Shown: positions 1 through 12,474, counted from the first letter of the stretch. The stretch is DNA of 64,000 nt from Trema orientale (GCA_002914845.1 JXTC01000009.1:875509-939508), one strand, 5' to 3'. Notes: generated from the letters alone by a model not told the origin. Program-made: numbers and translations.

Positions 1-424
1 TAAGGATTTCTAACACTTATATATACAAAAACCGAAAAAAATTACAAAAATATGGAAGTTAGGGTTTTCTCTAATTTTTGTACGGTTTTAATTAGGAAAA
101 TATCACTTTTTAAAAAATATTTAGAAAATTTATCATTTTTAAAATAGTTACTGTTTATCGATTTCTGGAAACTGATTACTAGAAAATGGTTACCAGTTAT
201 ATACCAGTTATAAATATCTTCGATTACTAGTTACCACAGAAACTAGTTACTAGAAATTAGTTACTATTTTAAAAAATGATATTTTTATAAATATTTTTTA
301 AAAAATGGTATTTTTCTAATAAAAACCGTACCGCACCGTGAAAAATACAAAAGCACCGTATTTTTCTAATTTTTTTCAGAAATACCGTATATTTTCTAAT
401 TTTCCCAAAATTTAAAATCGGAGC
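1..424. other. AT-rich intergenic DNA with degenerate GTTAC/CTAGT motifs
   Basis: No gene is visible. Between about 140 and 270 the sequence is built from loosely repeated words such as ggttaccagtta, ttactagttacc and actagttactag. The same kind of degenerate repeat fills 50220-50880, so both look like pieces of one old repeat family. Confidence 0.5.
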
Positions 425-907
425 CTAGCCTGGCCCATAGGCTTGCCAGGTTCTTAGGCTTGTTGGGCCGGCTCGTTCTTGGCCTGCTTTAAAATTTTTT
501 AAAAAATAAGATTATTACATGTATAATTAGTTAAATATATTAGAAATTTAAAAATAAAATTTATGAAAAAATAAATAATATATTATATTTTTTTTCTTAT
601 TGATAAAATTTTAAAAATAATTAAATAAGCTATAAGTTTATAAGTTGAATGGTTGATAAAAAAAAAGTCTAAAATAAAAACCTTAAGAAAATCATTTAAA
701 ATTAGATTAAAATTTAAAAGTGTGAAAAAAAAAGTGAAAGAATGTGTATTTATATGCATTGAAAAAAAATTTTTATTTAAATTTATTTAAAAGTTTTTAA
801 AAAAAATACAAAAAAATTATTTTTAGCGGGCTGGACCTAGATATATAGACACAACCTGTTCCATTGCAAGTTGGCCCTTTTGGTCCGGTACATTTTGCCA
901 CCTTTAG
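425..907. repeat. Dispersed hAT-type repeat, older copy
   Basis: This stretch matches 52606-53092 along its length: a GC-rich terminal block of ggcc/cggg words, then an AT-rich body sharing runs such as tataattagttaaa and ataaataagct, then a second GC-rich block. The right end, ttttgccaccttta, is the mirror of the left end of the other copy (tagaggtggcaaaa). That terminal sequence is common in plant non-autonomous hAT elements. The left end is eroded, so the boundary is approximate. Confidence 0.55.
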
Positions 908-2708
908 TAAGGGTACGTTAGTAAGGAGCATTTTTTGGGACCTTAAACACATATTTCAATTGCCTAATTTGTTTTTTCTATATATATAAAGGGTATTAGG
1001 GAGATGAATTTATGAGATTATAGAGAGAATATGTAGAGCCATGGAGATATGAGGTGCGAGTTTCTTTATAATTTTTCTTCATCATAGTGAACTTGAAATA
1101 TTGGAAAGTGGACGTAACTCTCCTGTTGAGATTCAACTACCATAAATTCGAGTATGTTTGCTAGTTTTTATTTTCTGTTTTATTACTCTCGATACTGAAG
1201 AATTAGCCGCATCAATCCTTATTCTTTAACATAGTCCCCATGTGAAGCAGAAATTAGTGTGCTAGATTAACGTTTCTCTTAACTCATTACGCAAGTGTAT
1301 TTTATGATTCGATAGCTAGTGCTAACTTGATCCTTACAATTTTAGGACAAGTGAACGGTTGTAGCTGTTATGGGAGTTCGGCATTTTAGAATGTAGCATA
1401 ATTTGATTATTGCTTTGAGATGCCTCGAACTTGAATGATTCGGTGGATTCAGTTGGCCAGGAAATACGATTATATTACCCAGATATGGAATGTGAATTAA
1501 TTCAAATATAACTACAAATTTGCTGGATTTTGAGCCCTAAATTACGACATCAATGCTAGGTGGTTGAATTGCATGGCGTACACGGCTTTCTCCATTCCTC
1601 AACATGTTTCTAATTAAGACTTTTTTCGCAGTTCTTTGCTTCTGTCCCTGGGACACTTTTACCAAGGTAAAACTTCTTATTCGTTCACTTGTGATTTTCG
1701 TCAAAAGTGTAGGTCACTTTTTAATATTCGGATTTTACGACTATGTTGATCCATTGTACTAATGTTTCAACTTTTATTTTTGACTTGTCTCATTACGGTA
1801 ATTTTTCTTTTTCTCGAGAAATGTTCAAAATTAATACACTTCTTTTGTTTATTGCCAATACGTGTTAAGTGATTCGATGTATTTTCGTACGTGATACAAA
1901 CGTAGTTTTGTCTATAAGTCCCGTGAAGTATTTGGCTGTCTTGACCTTATAACATATCAACCGTATATTCCTCAAAAATAAAAAATAAAAAAAAAGAAAG
2001 AGAAAACATGTCAACCGTCTAGTGCATGATGACTGATTGTTGATGATATTGGTGATTTGAGGATGAGCAGAGAATTTTTAACAACATGCCTAAGATTTAA
2101 CTTTTGTTTTTGCCTTTTCTCTTCAACATGGTTAGTACGTAGAAACTAGAAATTAAACCCGGAATTACAGTAAGAAGAGTGGTCGTGCACAGTTGATTAT
2201 ATCGATCTCTAACTTAACATAAATTGTTCCACGCAAAGGAAATATTTTGCTCAAACTGGATAGTTTAATATTAGATCTGAAAGCATTAATAAATTGACCC
2301 ATACTATTATTAGGATAAATGAATATATTGTTTCCTACACGTTAAATTTTGTTATTTGGTCATTTAACTATTAAAGATGTTGCATCTTAGTCTTTTTTTG
2401 CTATATTTTATTTGATTCTTAACAGGTTGAGGTAATGAAATATGCACACTTGTCTTTCTGTTTTATTAATTTTAACAAAATGCATTTTCAATAGTTCTAG
2501 AATGCATATCCAATATGCAGCTGATTTTTGCTCAATCCGTCAAATGTATATACATGTTTATTTTTTGAAATATTCTAATATTATTTTATTCAAATCTCCT
2601 TATATCATAGGTCTATACTTGTGTATATGAAATAAATAAAACAAGAGATCATACGTGTCTTATGTGTTTATTTTGCTAAGAATAAAACAAATATATATTT
2701 ATATATAT
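908..2708. other. Intergenic DNA, no gene recognised
   Basis: No convincing coding region was found on either strand; the only open frame (2442-2630, 62 codons) is AT-rich and without recognisable features. A short segment near 1631-1667 has an acceptor-like ttttttcgcag and a donor-like aaggtaaaa on either side, so a non-coding or untranslated exon is possible but unsupported. Confidence 0.4.
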
Positions 2709-2840
2709 GGGGAGTTCTAGTGTAGGAGGGGCAAAAACCCTCCTACGTGTGAGAGGAATATTTTTTTTAATCAGACGGCTTATAAAAAATCTGTTTTTAA
2801 AAAACAAATTATATAATATGTTCACTACCACACAATAATC
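2709..2840 (+). repeat. Left terminal inverted repeat of the MULE
   Basis: Pairs with 6177-6297 in inverse orientation. Shared words include taggagg, cgtgtgagagga / cacgtaagagga, and the phrase around cggcttataaaa / tagcttataaaa. The arms have diverged by several substitutions, so the insertion is not very recent. Confidence 0.75.
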
Positions 2841-3059
2841 ATCCGAAGAACAGGACTTCTACGTAAGTAATGCTTCACATCTGCTACCACTGTGGACACC
2901 CCCATGTTATAAGGGGACCAAACAATTTTCAAAACTAATCTGGCCCTCTCATCATTGCTCTTATACTGCAATAATTTTACAATACAATTTAGTAATACAT
3001 GTGAAATTGCAAGGAATTGTTGTCTTAAATTGGATTAAAAAAAAAAAGTTAGAATAAAC

Positions 3060-5651
3060 CTTTGATTGCTCCAACTCCTTCATGTGCCGCTGCTCCATCA
3101 AATTATTCACGTATATACCACAATCTGTTCCGTTAGTTTGTTGGGGAGCATCTTGCTGGGTAGTAACCCGAAACTTTGAGAAAGACCAACCATCACGCTT
3201 AGTTTCCGAAATGTCATCATCCAGAATCAAATCAAGGTTCGTCATCTATAATTGAAATAAATTTCAAAGTATTAATTACAAAATTAACAAACTTTACAAC
3301 TTAATGGACAGTGAAAAAGGAATCTGTATCATATACAATTAAGAATAATCTGTTCAAAACTAGGAGACTAACATTACAAATACGTACTTGTTGTTTTTTA
3401 TACGACACCCTAATGACAATGCCACAAATCGTATATATTAATATCAAACTTACTACATCCGATACGTCTGTTTGACCAACAGACTGACCAGCCACAAGGT
3501 AAGAATCCCATATCTGTACTACTTCTTCATTGACTCGAACAATTAATAGTAACCAGTGGTTTTCATGATGTACAGGGATATAAATCTGAAATAATCATAA
3601 CAAAAGAAATTAAAGCATAATTTTAAATTAAATAAATCGTCGGTAGAATCAAAATAAAATACTTTAAACCACATTTTAAGAAATATACATGTAAGATAGT
3701 AGTAAAAGATTACAATCTTACCGTATCACAATATTCAAGAATACCCATGAAGTTCTCACGCATATAGTGCTTCTTAAAATATTGTTTTGGATCGTTTCCA
3801 ACACCAATTGCATTCGACTACAATGTCATATGGTGTAAAAATACTATAATAATTTGACCAGACTGATATAATTGGCGATAAGGAAGTGCAAAAATTTCAG
3901 AGAAAAAAAGCTATGGAATTAATATTAACCAACTTACAGTCATCATAGTCGTTAAATACCACTTTCTTGCCTTATTATTTGTTTTAGCACGTTCTTTAGC
4001 AGTTAAATATTGAGAGACTACATTAATAACCTGCAATACATATGAAGATATATTAGCCAATGCATTACTTATAATATATCAGGTTAGATAAGAAATATCT
4101 CGCCTGACAAATATGTTTCGGACGTAGGCACCATAACATTTCGCGAGTTAAGTATCGCATTTTAGTGTCAACAATATATTTCCTGCAAAAGAAGGTCAAA
4201 TGAACGTATGAATATTTTAACAGTTCTCCTAGCAACTTAGTTAATTTCAAAGAATACTAATTCTCGTGTCCACTGTTATTATTCTAAGTAAATATTTAAC
4301 TATAAAACCCACCTTGGAGAAATTGTACGAGTAGCATCAAAAATGTATTCCAACATTGCAATATTTTTCACTCGACGTAGTTCTCAGCTAAAATGGTAAG
4401 AACCACAATCACGCAAACCAATTTCAGTGATTTTATCAAAAATTTCTTCCAAGTCAGAATCTTCACTGTCTGCAAAGTTGGTCAACACCGAAGTCCGATA
4501 TTGCACTTTCTCTGCCAATTCCTATATGTTAAAAAAAAATAATTCTGACTGTCATTGAAAATAGTAGTATATATCTATCCAATTTATATTCAACCACTTT
4601 ATTTTACCAAATTCACAGCAAAAATCGAACCCATTATAAAAGTATTTTACTAGATATAAATCCTTTGCATTTTGATGATCCAATGTCTAATTGCCAATTC
4701 GGTAAGTTGGATTTATTTTTTTCAGAAATCTTACGACTTATTTTTTCGCCATTGTAAAGGAAAAAGAAAATATTCCAGTGCCATTATTAAATTACTACCT
4801 TAAAATTAAACCTCCAAGAATAAACTAAAATAATACCTTGTTGACACTTATTGACTCAGGCTCCAAATTCCAATCATCAATGATCACTGGGTTATGTCTC
4901 GTCACTTTTGGATTCTCTTTACTAACGCGGGTAGCACCACAACTACCATCCAACATCTTCTTCGGCGTAATATATACACTATTATGATCTTTCTTTGGTG
5001 AAGATAGGCTGCCATACTGAAATTAATCATAAACCAAAACCAATACACATATTACAATAAAATTAATAATAACATGTTCACAGAATTTTAAATTTAATTC
5101 CTACGACCTTCACCTTAATAACAGATTTAGGAATATTTTTCGGTTCTTTGCATAGAGTCGAGGAAATTTCAACCTTTCCTCGTTTGACTGAAGCAATATC
5201 ATTAAAGGCTTTATCAGGACTCCTTGTATTGTTGTGTCTCTTTTTGTTCGTGTCTGCTCCATCAATCAAATTAACACAGTTCCTATTGATGTCAACCATT
5301 CTAATACTGTGTGATGCTAAAAGTCCAACTCCAACCAATCCAACTGCATTGTTTTGTTTCTCTTTCGTACCTCAAATATTTGAATTAATACCAGTGAGAT
5401 CTTCTTCTTTTTCCCTTGTTACTTTTAAACACACCACACGGTTGTTGAGTAAAAGTAGCCGATTTCTTTGATTCAAACAATAAATCTAATACCCGTTTCT
5501 GAAAATTTCTTCTCTCCTCATCCCTCTTTTGATTTTCCTACTTTAACGCCTGAATTTCATACTCAAGCAAATGAGTCTGATTAAGTACTTCATGGTAATC
5601 ATTCTCTAACCGCTTCATTGCTTCTACTATGTATTCCATTGCTTCATCCAT
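3060..5651 (-). CDS. Ulp1/SENP-type (C48) cysteine protease gene inside the MULE
   Basis: The C-terminal exons join in phase 0 with good splice borders: 3938-4030, 3722-3817, 3454-3585 and 3060-3245, preceded by a probable exon near 4085-4190. The product shows the C48 catalytic set: His in HHENHW, Asp in IWDSY, and Gln and Cys in QQTNGTDCGIYV. Ulp1-family enzymes process SUMO precursors and remove SUMO from proteins. The 5' part is weaker: a candidate start at 5651 opens a coiled-coil-like segment (MDEAMEYIVEAMKRLEND) but hits an in-frame TAG after about 37 codons, and a separate frame is open at 5078-5338. The stop could be a mutation or a mis-modelled intron. The protease domain could still be functional. 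The end after ELEQSK (donor gtttat at 3059) implies one more short 3' exon that I could not place. Confidence 0.6.
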
Positions 5652-6058
5652 TATAACCGTACAATATTTGTGTAACAATTTTGACTTGCCATTAAAACAA
5701 AAAAGTAATTAAACAACAAAGAAATAATAGAAAAAACCCATATATGACGTAATTTTTTTTTTTTGAGTTGTAAAGAAAAATAAATAGAAACCCTAGGATC
5801 AAATAATAAGTATGATACCTGAAACCAAGAGAAGAGATGATTGATTCCGAAAAAACACGAAGAACGCTGGGATACACGGATAAAAAAAAAGTTGCAGAGG
5901 AGAGATGGTGAAAGCCTATAGGAGAGAATAATTCAAAAATCATGTAGTTTAATTTTTTTTTTTGTTTGAGTGAGATCGTGTTTTCAACACTTCTAAGATA
6001 TAGTGCATATTTTTTTAATTAAATCGTGGGTTAATTTTTTTTACAGATTGTGTATGTA

Positions 6059-6163
6059 TTTTTTTATTTTAAAAATAAAAATCCTAAAAATTAGAATATG
6101 TTACTGTGCGGAGATCGTGTGTTTGTTTTTTTATTTTAAAAATAAAAATCCTAAAAATTAGGA
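6059..6163. repeat. Direct repeat in the right arm of the MULE
   Basis: A block of about 36 bp running from ttttttatttt through cctaaaaattag occurs at 6059-6094 and again at 6128-6163, separated by a diverged spacer. It lies just inside the right TIR and is absent from the left arm. Confidence 0.7.
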
Positions 6164-6176
6164 AGGCTATAGAATA

Positions 6177-6297
6177 TATTATTATGTGGTAATGAACATA
6201 ATTTTTTAAAAATAGATCTTTTATAAGCTATCCGATTAGAAAAAATACTCCTCTTACGTGTAAGAGAATTTTTGTCCCTCCTACCCTAGAATTTCCC
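6177..6297 (-). repeat. Right terminal inverted repeat of the MULE
   Basis: Inverse partner of 2709-2840; ends with ctagaatttccc next to the TA-rich target site. Confidence 0.75.
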
Positions 6298-7483
6298 TAT
6301 ATATAAATCAAACGGAGCACTTTTTAATAGTTTGAGAAAGTGAAATTTCCTAATCCCAATTATTATCTTACTACTAATGTCTTCTTGACGTTGACGGATG
6401 CATTCCTTATTCAAGGCCAATGTCTTATTACGAAAGTATTGACTCAAATATAAACCTTTGATAATCTATTGGAAACTCAAAACTAGTGAATATTTGAAGA
6501 CCTGATCAGTAGAAACACGGTTAAAAAAAAAAAAAAAAGGAAAAACCCCACCCGCAAGGCCGCAAAATGTACATTGGAGTTACTAAGCACTAGGGGAATA
6601 GGGGATAGAAAAAGGATCAAACAAAAAAAAATAAGAAATAAAAGAGAAAGGACCAGAGTACAAGGGTCCCGTTTCATTTGTTTGGGTTCGCTAATTATGC
6701 TCTTTTCTGAGTGGTTGCAATATATGTGGGCCACAAAAGGGAGAAAGGTCGAAACACCAAGTGACCAACTTGTAGAATCTCTCTGACAAATGGTCAACAC
6801 AAGAACCAAATTATTATATTCTGTCCTTTTCAAAAAAAAATTATTATATTCTGTCACACCCAACAACTGTGTTTATATTTTTCACGCCCCAAAAAAAAGT
6901 GGTGTTGTGTTTGATGCGGTTTTGTGAAAAAAAAAAAAAAAGAGGAGAAAGAAAGAAAAATTAGGTGTGAGCTTAGCTATGACCTGTTTGGAACCGTATA
7001 CACATGTAGGAGTAATGTTACAATATATTAACTCTAATAGGGAAGACTCGGGAGTCTTACCATGAATCTATCTCGATAGAAGACGAGCATTAGGCACTGA
7101 TATATTGCTATGTATAGTCATATAAAAGTTCCGCACGTACGATTAATACAAAATATCTCAATGTTTGTCTCATTTGTTAATTTATAGAGTTCTTGAACTT
7201 TTCATACTTCTCATTAGCTGATATTTCAAGATAAGATTTCTACCCCATATCTTCCCGGTTTCCCTTCCCCCCATAGTTTTTAGTAGAGACTCCAAAGACT
7301 ACGTTTAAAGCCTTAGAGGAAGAAAGTAATGGAACGCATCTACACGATTGAACACCTGCATAGCGTTGTATGGCATTCATAGCAAAAACAAAAATTAAAA
7401 AGAAAATTAAAAATCCCATTCTAGAGCCTAAAAATCTATCTCGATAGAATACAACAAAACTTCAATAATAATGACCAAAATGA

Positions 7484-7514
<31 letters not shown>

Positions 7515-8186
7515 TTTGGGTTAGTGAATCGAACTTGTCCTTCTAGTTTATGTCGACATAGATATTTTTTGTTTGAATCTATATACACGACAAAGTTTGA
7601 CTTTCTCTAAAATCTTGAAGAACTTTGAATTTCGTTGATATGCACAAGGTTGTTTTTTGCGGCTGTTTCTTTTTCAAGATCTTGTGATTGCGACTATGAT
7701 ATTAGGCTTTGACTCCTCGCTGGGAACGAAAGAATTTACAACTGCTGGTTGACATATATATATATATATTTGAAGAACATCTTCACAAAGCGGCAGGGGT
7801 GGGCTCTCTGCTATTTATGCAACTGCTACTCACTCGACAGGGGCTGTCACTTCATTGATTTTGACTTTAGGTACTCTCATTCCCAAGTAACCTCCTTAGA
7901 ATTAATCGAACCTCTAATCACTCACTTAAGAACTTTAGAGTTGACATACAAGAATCTCATGTCCTCCAGTTCAGAATCTCAACCCTTCTCATCTATTAAA
8001 GTATAACAGCACATTGTAAGTTTTAACTGAAATTTATAGGTTCTAGATCAGGATACATCTTTCTATGCGTAACTGCAATTTATACTTCCATGCCATTTGA
8101 TTAAAAAAACATACAAACATAGCCATACAGATCCAGTCAGGGAAAATACATTGAAATGTCCAGTGGCCAACTTATTTATAGACTCA
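6298..8186. other. Intergenic DNA between the MULE and the CACTA element
   Basis: No gene with recognisable domains. The stretch has several poly-A/T runs, a GA microsatellite at 7484-7514, and open frames (6483-6866, 6574-6786, 7749-8006) without family features or consistent codon character. They are probably chance. Confidence 0.45.
7484..7514. repeat. (GA)n microsatellite
   Basis: An almost pure run of GA dinucleotides, about 15 units, broken once by ggg. Potentially length-variable. Confidence 0.9.
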
Positions 8187-8530
8187 CACTACTACAGAAG
8201 TCAATTTTCACGTCGTTTATAGGGTGACGTGGTATTTCTACCACGTCGTTCCGTAAACAACGTGGAAACAGATGACATGGTAGGTCTCCGTAATACCACG
8301 TCGCTTATAAAGTGATGTAGTATGGGAAGTTACTACGTCGCTTATACAAAAAGCGACGTGGTAGGCCCCAAATAACTGGTCGCTTGTCATGGGATATCAC
8401 ATCGCTCCTTAGAAAAGCGACATGGTAGGCTTACATACCACGTCGCTTTTTAATCGAGCGACGTGGTATATTAGCTAATTTCAGGACATTTTTGTGCCCT
8501 ACCACGTCGCTTGATATAGAAACGACATAG
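8187..8530. repeat. Left (3') subterminal repeat array of the CACTA element
   Basis: About ten degenerate copies of a word like accacgtcgctt or its complement aagcgacgtggt, many arranged as head-to-head pairs that could fold into hairpins. It mirrors the array at 22829-23057. Confidence 0.85.
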
Positions 8531-9234
8531 AATCCCCCTCAACGGACACCAAACACCCTGGGTTTATTATAAACCAGAACAAAAAATGGCTCAAAATAAC
8601 CTGCAATCAACAATCAACAATCCAGCTTACAAATTTCAACAATCCAATATATAAATTATATTTTTTACATAGCTAAGTCCTACATGAAGTACCTAAACTA
8701 ATCGAAATCATAATTCTAGTCGCCTAATTAGACTACCAAAGATACAAAGTTAACATAAATAGGTTAGTAGTGTGACTCACCCATCATGATACATACTCCA
8801 TAAGCTCATCGGCCCATTCCTCTCGGACTTCGTTGATCTCGTCCATAGTGTATATCTTTGTTACGATACTGTAAATTTAAATGTGCATAAGTTATATTCG
8901 AATCATGTATCGATAATTAGTATACTTATACAATAAAGATAAGTGTTAAGTTATAAAGTTATACTGAAGTAGTAATGTACTCATATGGGTTAGCTTCCAT
9001 GATCATTTCTCTCATCATGCGCATCACATAGAAACCACACTCTACATTATTTGGTTGGTGTGGGCATTACAATTCCAATTGATTTTTCAATTAATATTTT
9101 TGAGCAAAAATAAATCCATCTAATCCAATAATGTAAATTAGTAAAATTTAAAATGTACCTTAACGGACTCTCAATCAGGACTATTTTTCTTACGACGTCT
9201 CTCAATTGATATGTTAAATAACCGAAAGACTCTA

Positions 9235-10179
9235 TGTCTACGCTCAAAATATACTAGCAGCTATCGCTGTATAGATTAAGGTGTCGATCCCACAGAGAAG
9301 TAAATCAACAATAAAAAAAAAGTAACGAAAAATAAAAAGAAAAATTGAAAATAAAAATAAACTGAGCAAGAAATTAAATTAATCACAAAATAATAAATGA
9401 ATATACCAATATGAGAAAAACAAGGCTTCAAGATTCACTTAATTGTTCGCTGAAGTGTCACCAACTTTGATTCCTATTTACTACTCAATTATATGTTTTA
9501 CATCTCAAACACATAACCAGAAAATATAACATTTAAGAATAAATATTAATCTAAAGTATTCAATATGAGAAATTCTTCTAATTAACACCAAAATAATTTA
9601 TCTTACTAGTTATCTAAGATCAACAATATATCACAAAGATAATACTGCAGTAAAAGATCAACTAATAAAACAAATATAATTATAATCTAGTTTAAATCAC
9701 TACATAAAGAAAGCATGACTGAATTTATATGAGAANNNNNNNNNNNNNNNNNNNNNNNNNNNNNNNNNNNNNNNNNNNNNNNNNNNNNNNNNNNNNNNNN
9801 NNNNNNNNNNNNNNNNNNNNNNNNNNNNNNNNNNNNNNNNNNNNNNNNNNNNNNNNNNNNNNNNNNNNNNNNNNNNNNNNNNNNNNNNNNNNNNNNNNNN
9901 NNNNNNNNNNNNNNNNNNNNNNNNNNNNNNNNNNNNNNNNNNNNNNNNNNNNNNNNNNNNNNNNNNNNNNNNNNNNNNNNNNNNNNNNNNNNNNNNNNNN
10001 NNNNNNNNNNNNNNNNNNNNNATTAAATACCTAAAATCTAATAAAATTAAATAAAATTATATCTGAATACTAAAAATCAAATTAACTATAAATAACCTAA
10101 ATTAAACTAAAATCACACAAAAAAACATAAAATATATAAGAAAAAGAACCTAAATAACTCTATTTTTATAGATTTATCA
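9235..10179 (-). repeat. 3' LTR of the gag-only retrotransposon (contains assembly gap)
   Basis: It starts at tgtctacgctc and ends at gatttatca. Positions 9736-10021 are Ns. From about 9699 (catgactgaatttatatg) and after the gap (attaaatacctaaaat...) it matches the 5' LTR. The matching part of the right LTR is much longer than the space here, so the true gap is probably larger than 286 bases or a deletion lies inside it. Confidence 0.85.
9736..10021. other. Assembly gap (286 N)
   Basis: Run of N inside the 3' LTR of the nested retroelement. The surrounding repeat explains why assembly failed here. Confidence 1.
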
Positions 10180-11906
10180 CACCCCCAAACTTAAACTTTG
10201 CTAGTCCCTCGCAAAAGAAAATAAAAACCTAAAAGAAAAATCTAAACACCTAAACATAAATCTGTTCAATTCTCAAAGGTTTTTTTTTTTCAAAGATTTC
10301 ACATAATATAAAACTCAAGGAAAAACTCTGAACACTGCAAATAGTCTAGAATTTCAATTCAAATATCAATTCAACCTCACTTAAAATTCTTGAGTGTGTG
10401 TGAATAATTACATTTAATCATTCGCAACCCAGATCAATTTATATAAACAAGTGACATATGCGATCTCTAGATGATAAATAAACTTCATAAGCCTGTTTTT
10501 CATACCACTCTTCACTAATATAGACCAACACTGCACCAAAAATTATTAGGACTTTATTTAAACTTGTAACGTATGGCTAGGGTAAAGGTAGGACAATAGT
10601 CATTTTTATGGCTCAAATCACCCAAAGTACATAATTTATTCTTGGATCTTTATAAAACTTCACCTCAAACACTTCATTAAATACAACCCCCAAACTTATT
10701 TTTCACTTCCTTTATTTTCTTTTTTTTTTAGCTTCTTTTTTTGTTGAAGTACTATACCCCCAAACTTATGATTTTTACTGTTCTTTTTTTTTTTTTATCA
10801 CAAGAGTACAATAACTTTTTTTGTTCCAGCCTCTAAAAGATATTTCAAAATACCACCCTTCCTCCCATAATATCACATAATGTAAAATATGCTCAATAAA
10901 GATCACATGTGCTATAAGGCAAAAGGTAAGATATAAGAAATCATTATAAACTTTAGACCAAAAATATGGATAACAAAGAAAAGGATAAAATTAGGCTCAA
11001 ATGGAGTAAACTAAGGATAATCAAGTGTCAAAGGTAGGCTTGAAAGGCTCAAACGATCCAAAAGGGCCTAAATCATATCTCTAATATAGCTTAGTCTAGA
11101 ATTTTACCTCAAGTGATAAGCAAACAGGTTCTAAAGTTTATTGATGAGATTTCAGAAATTTACTTAATCACATAAACTTTCACTAAGCAAACAAAATAAT
11201 TAAAATGAAACTGAGTGCTCAAAAATATTCAAGAATCATAAGCAAAAATCAAACTAACATAAAAATCAAGCACACAGACAAAAATAATATTCATTATTTT
11301 CCTAAGAACTTTAATCAGTTAAATCAAATCTTATCATCAGCATTCGATCATCAAACTGAGTCATAAAAAAAACTTTTTTTCGGGAAAAATTTTGTACATG
11401 CATGAAAAATATGTGCATTAAAAATGTGCATGCATATGCCACCACCCCTAACCTAAATCAGACAATGTCCTCACTGTCACAAAAAATAGAAAAGAAAAGA
11501 GAGCAAAGGATAGAGCACACCTGAGTGATAGAGTGTCCACGCGAAATATAGGCTTTATAATGAATAGGCTAGAGAAAAGGATAAAAACAAAGTAAAGAAA
11601 ACAAAAATAAATAAATAACCTAAGAAAATAATAAAATATGGTACAGAAAGATAAAACCTGATCAGTCATGGTAGACAGGAGCCACCAAACCTGATCAGTC
11701 ATGGTAGACAGGAGCCACCAAAGTGATCTCCTCAGGTTAGTCTACTCTCTCCACAAAATTCTTCAACCATTGTCAAACTTATGTCTGGGACCCTCAAATT
11801 TTAAAGCTAAGTTATCTCTTGGAGTCTTCACATCACATAGTTTCAGCTTATCTCTTTCAGGAGGCAACTTCTCAAAGCGTGGCTGAAAGAATTTCTTTCG
11901 CTTATC
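10180..11906. other. Non-coding 3' internal region of the gag-only retroelement
   Basis: No pol domain is visible where reverse transcriptase and integrase would sit. The region has repeated polypurine-tract-like phrases (plus-strand cccccaaactta at 10181, 10687 and 10756) and poly-T runs. A 33-bp tandem duplication lies at 11656-11721. Confidence 0.7.
11656..11721. repeat. 33-bp perfect tandem duplication
   Basis: The unit beginning acctgatcagtcatgg and ending ggagccaccaa is present twice without mismatch (11656-11688 and 11689-11721). It lies inside the retroelement, between the protease region and the non-coding 3' part. Confidence 0.9.
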
Positions 11907-12474
11907 CTATGTCTTAAAATCAGCAGAAACGTTAACATTATCAGGATAAAACAAACATTCACTATTAACATCACGAAGGATATAACTCAAAGGATCAAAC
12001 TTTGGGCTCTTGTCAATCTCCTCCATTACTAACGTGTCTATCATATCAGTATGATAATACTCATCATCATCATGTGGTTGCTTTTCAACGTGGAAAATAT
12101 TTACCTCCAAGTTCATGTTCTCAAATGATAACTTCATTAGACCATTCTTACAATTAATAAGGGCTATAGCAAGGAAAGGTCTTCTTAAAATTAGCGGGAT
12201 CTTGGACTCTATGTCAACCACAGATTGAGTATCCAGGATTAGAAAATCAACAGGATAGTAGAATTTATCAATTTGTAACAGAACATCTTCTATTATCCCT
12301 CTCGGTCTCCGCACAGAATGGTCGGCTAGCTGCAGTACCACAGATTTGGGCTTGATTTCTCCAAGGCCTAGTCATAAGTATACAGAGTATGGCATGAGAT
12401 TTACACTTGCTCCTAGGTCTAAAAGTGCTTGGCCGAACTCGTGTGTCCCTATGTGGCAGGTGATAGTGGGACAA
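11907..12474 (-). pseudogene. Retropepsin-like aspartic protease fragment
   Basis: The minus-strand reading at 11907-12341 contains LQLADHSVRRPRGIIEDVL followed by YPVDFLILD and IPLILRRPFLA. These match the second half of the aspartic protease domain of plant Gypsy polyproteins, which usually reads ADRS..PRGI.EDVLV.V and P.ILGRPFL. Here RRPFLA replaces GRPFLA. The upstream catalytic Asp portion lies in another frame (12268-12474 and beyond), so the domain is frameshifted. The protease would mature the gag protein. Confidence 0.65.

Larger units (their letters stand above)
2709..6297 (-). mobile_element. Mutator-like element (MULE) carrying a Ulp1 gene
   Basis: The element is 3.6 kb and is bounded by long terminal inverted repeats. 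The left end reads ggggagttctag at 2709; the reverse complement of the right end reads gggaaattctag. The two arms match for about 120-130 bp. Flanking 9-mers are tatatatat (2700-2708) and tatatataa (6298-6306), an 8-of-9 match and the size expected of a Mutator target duplication, although these bases are simple TA repeat. Inside is a multi-exon minus-strand Ulp1-like gene and no recognisable MURA transposase, so the element appears non-autonomous. Ulp1-carrying MULEs are known in plants (the Kaonashi type). Assignment to MULE rests on TIR length and TSD size. Confidence 0.75.

Noticed and set aside
5148..5471. Plus-strand open frame of 107 codons, hydrophobic start
   Set aside because: It overlaps the minus-strand Ulp1 gene of the MULE and shows no family features.
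8187..8530. CRISPR-like spaced repeats
   Set aside because: The motif is degenerate, occurs in both orientations and has irregular spacing; it is a CACTA subterminal array in a plant genome.
9729..10034. Open frame across the gap
   Set aside because: It consists almost entirely of Ns.
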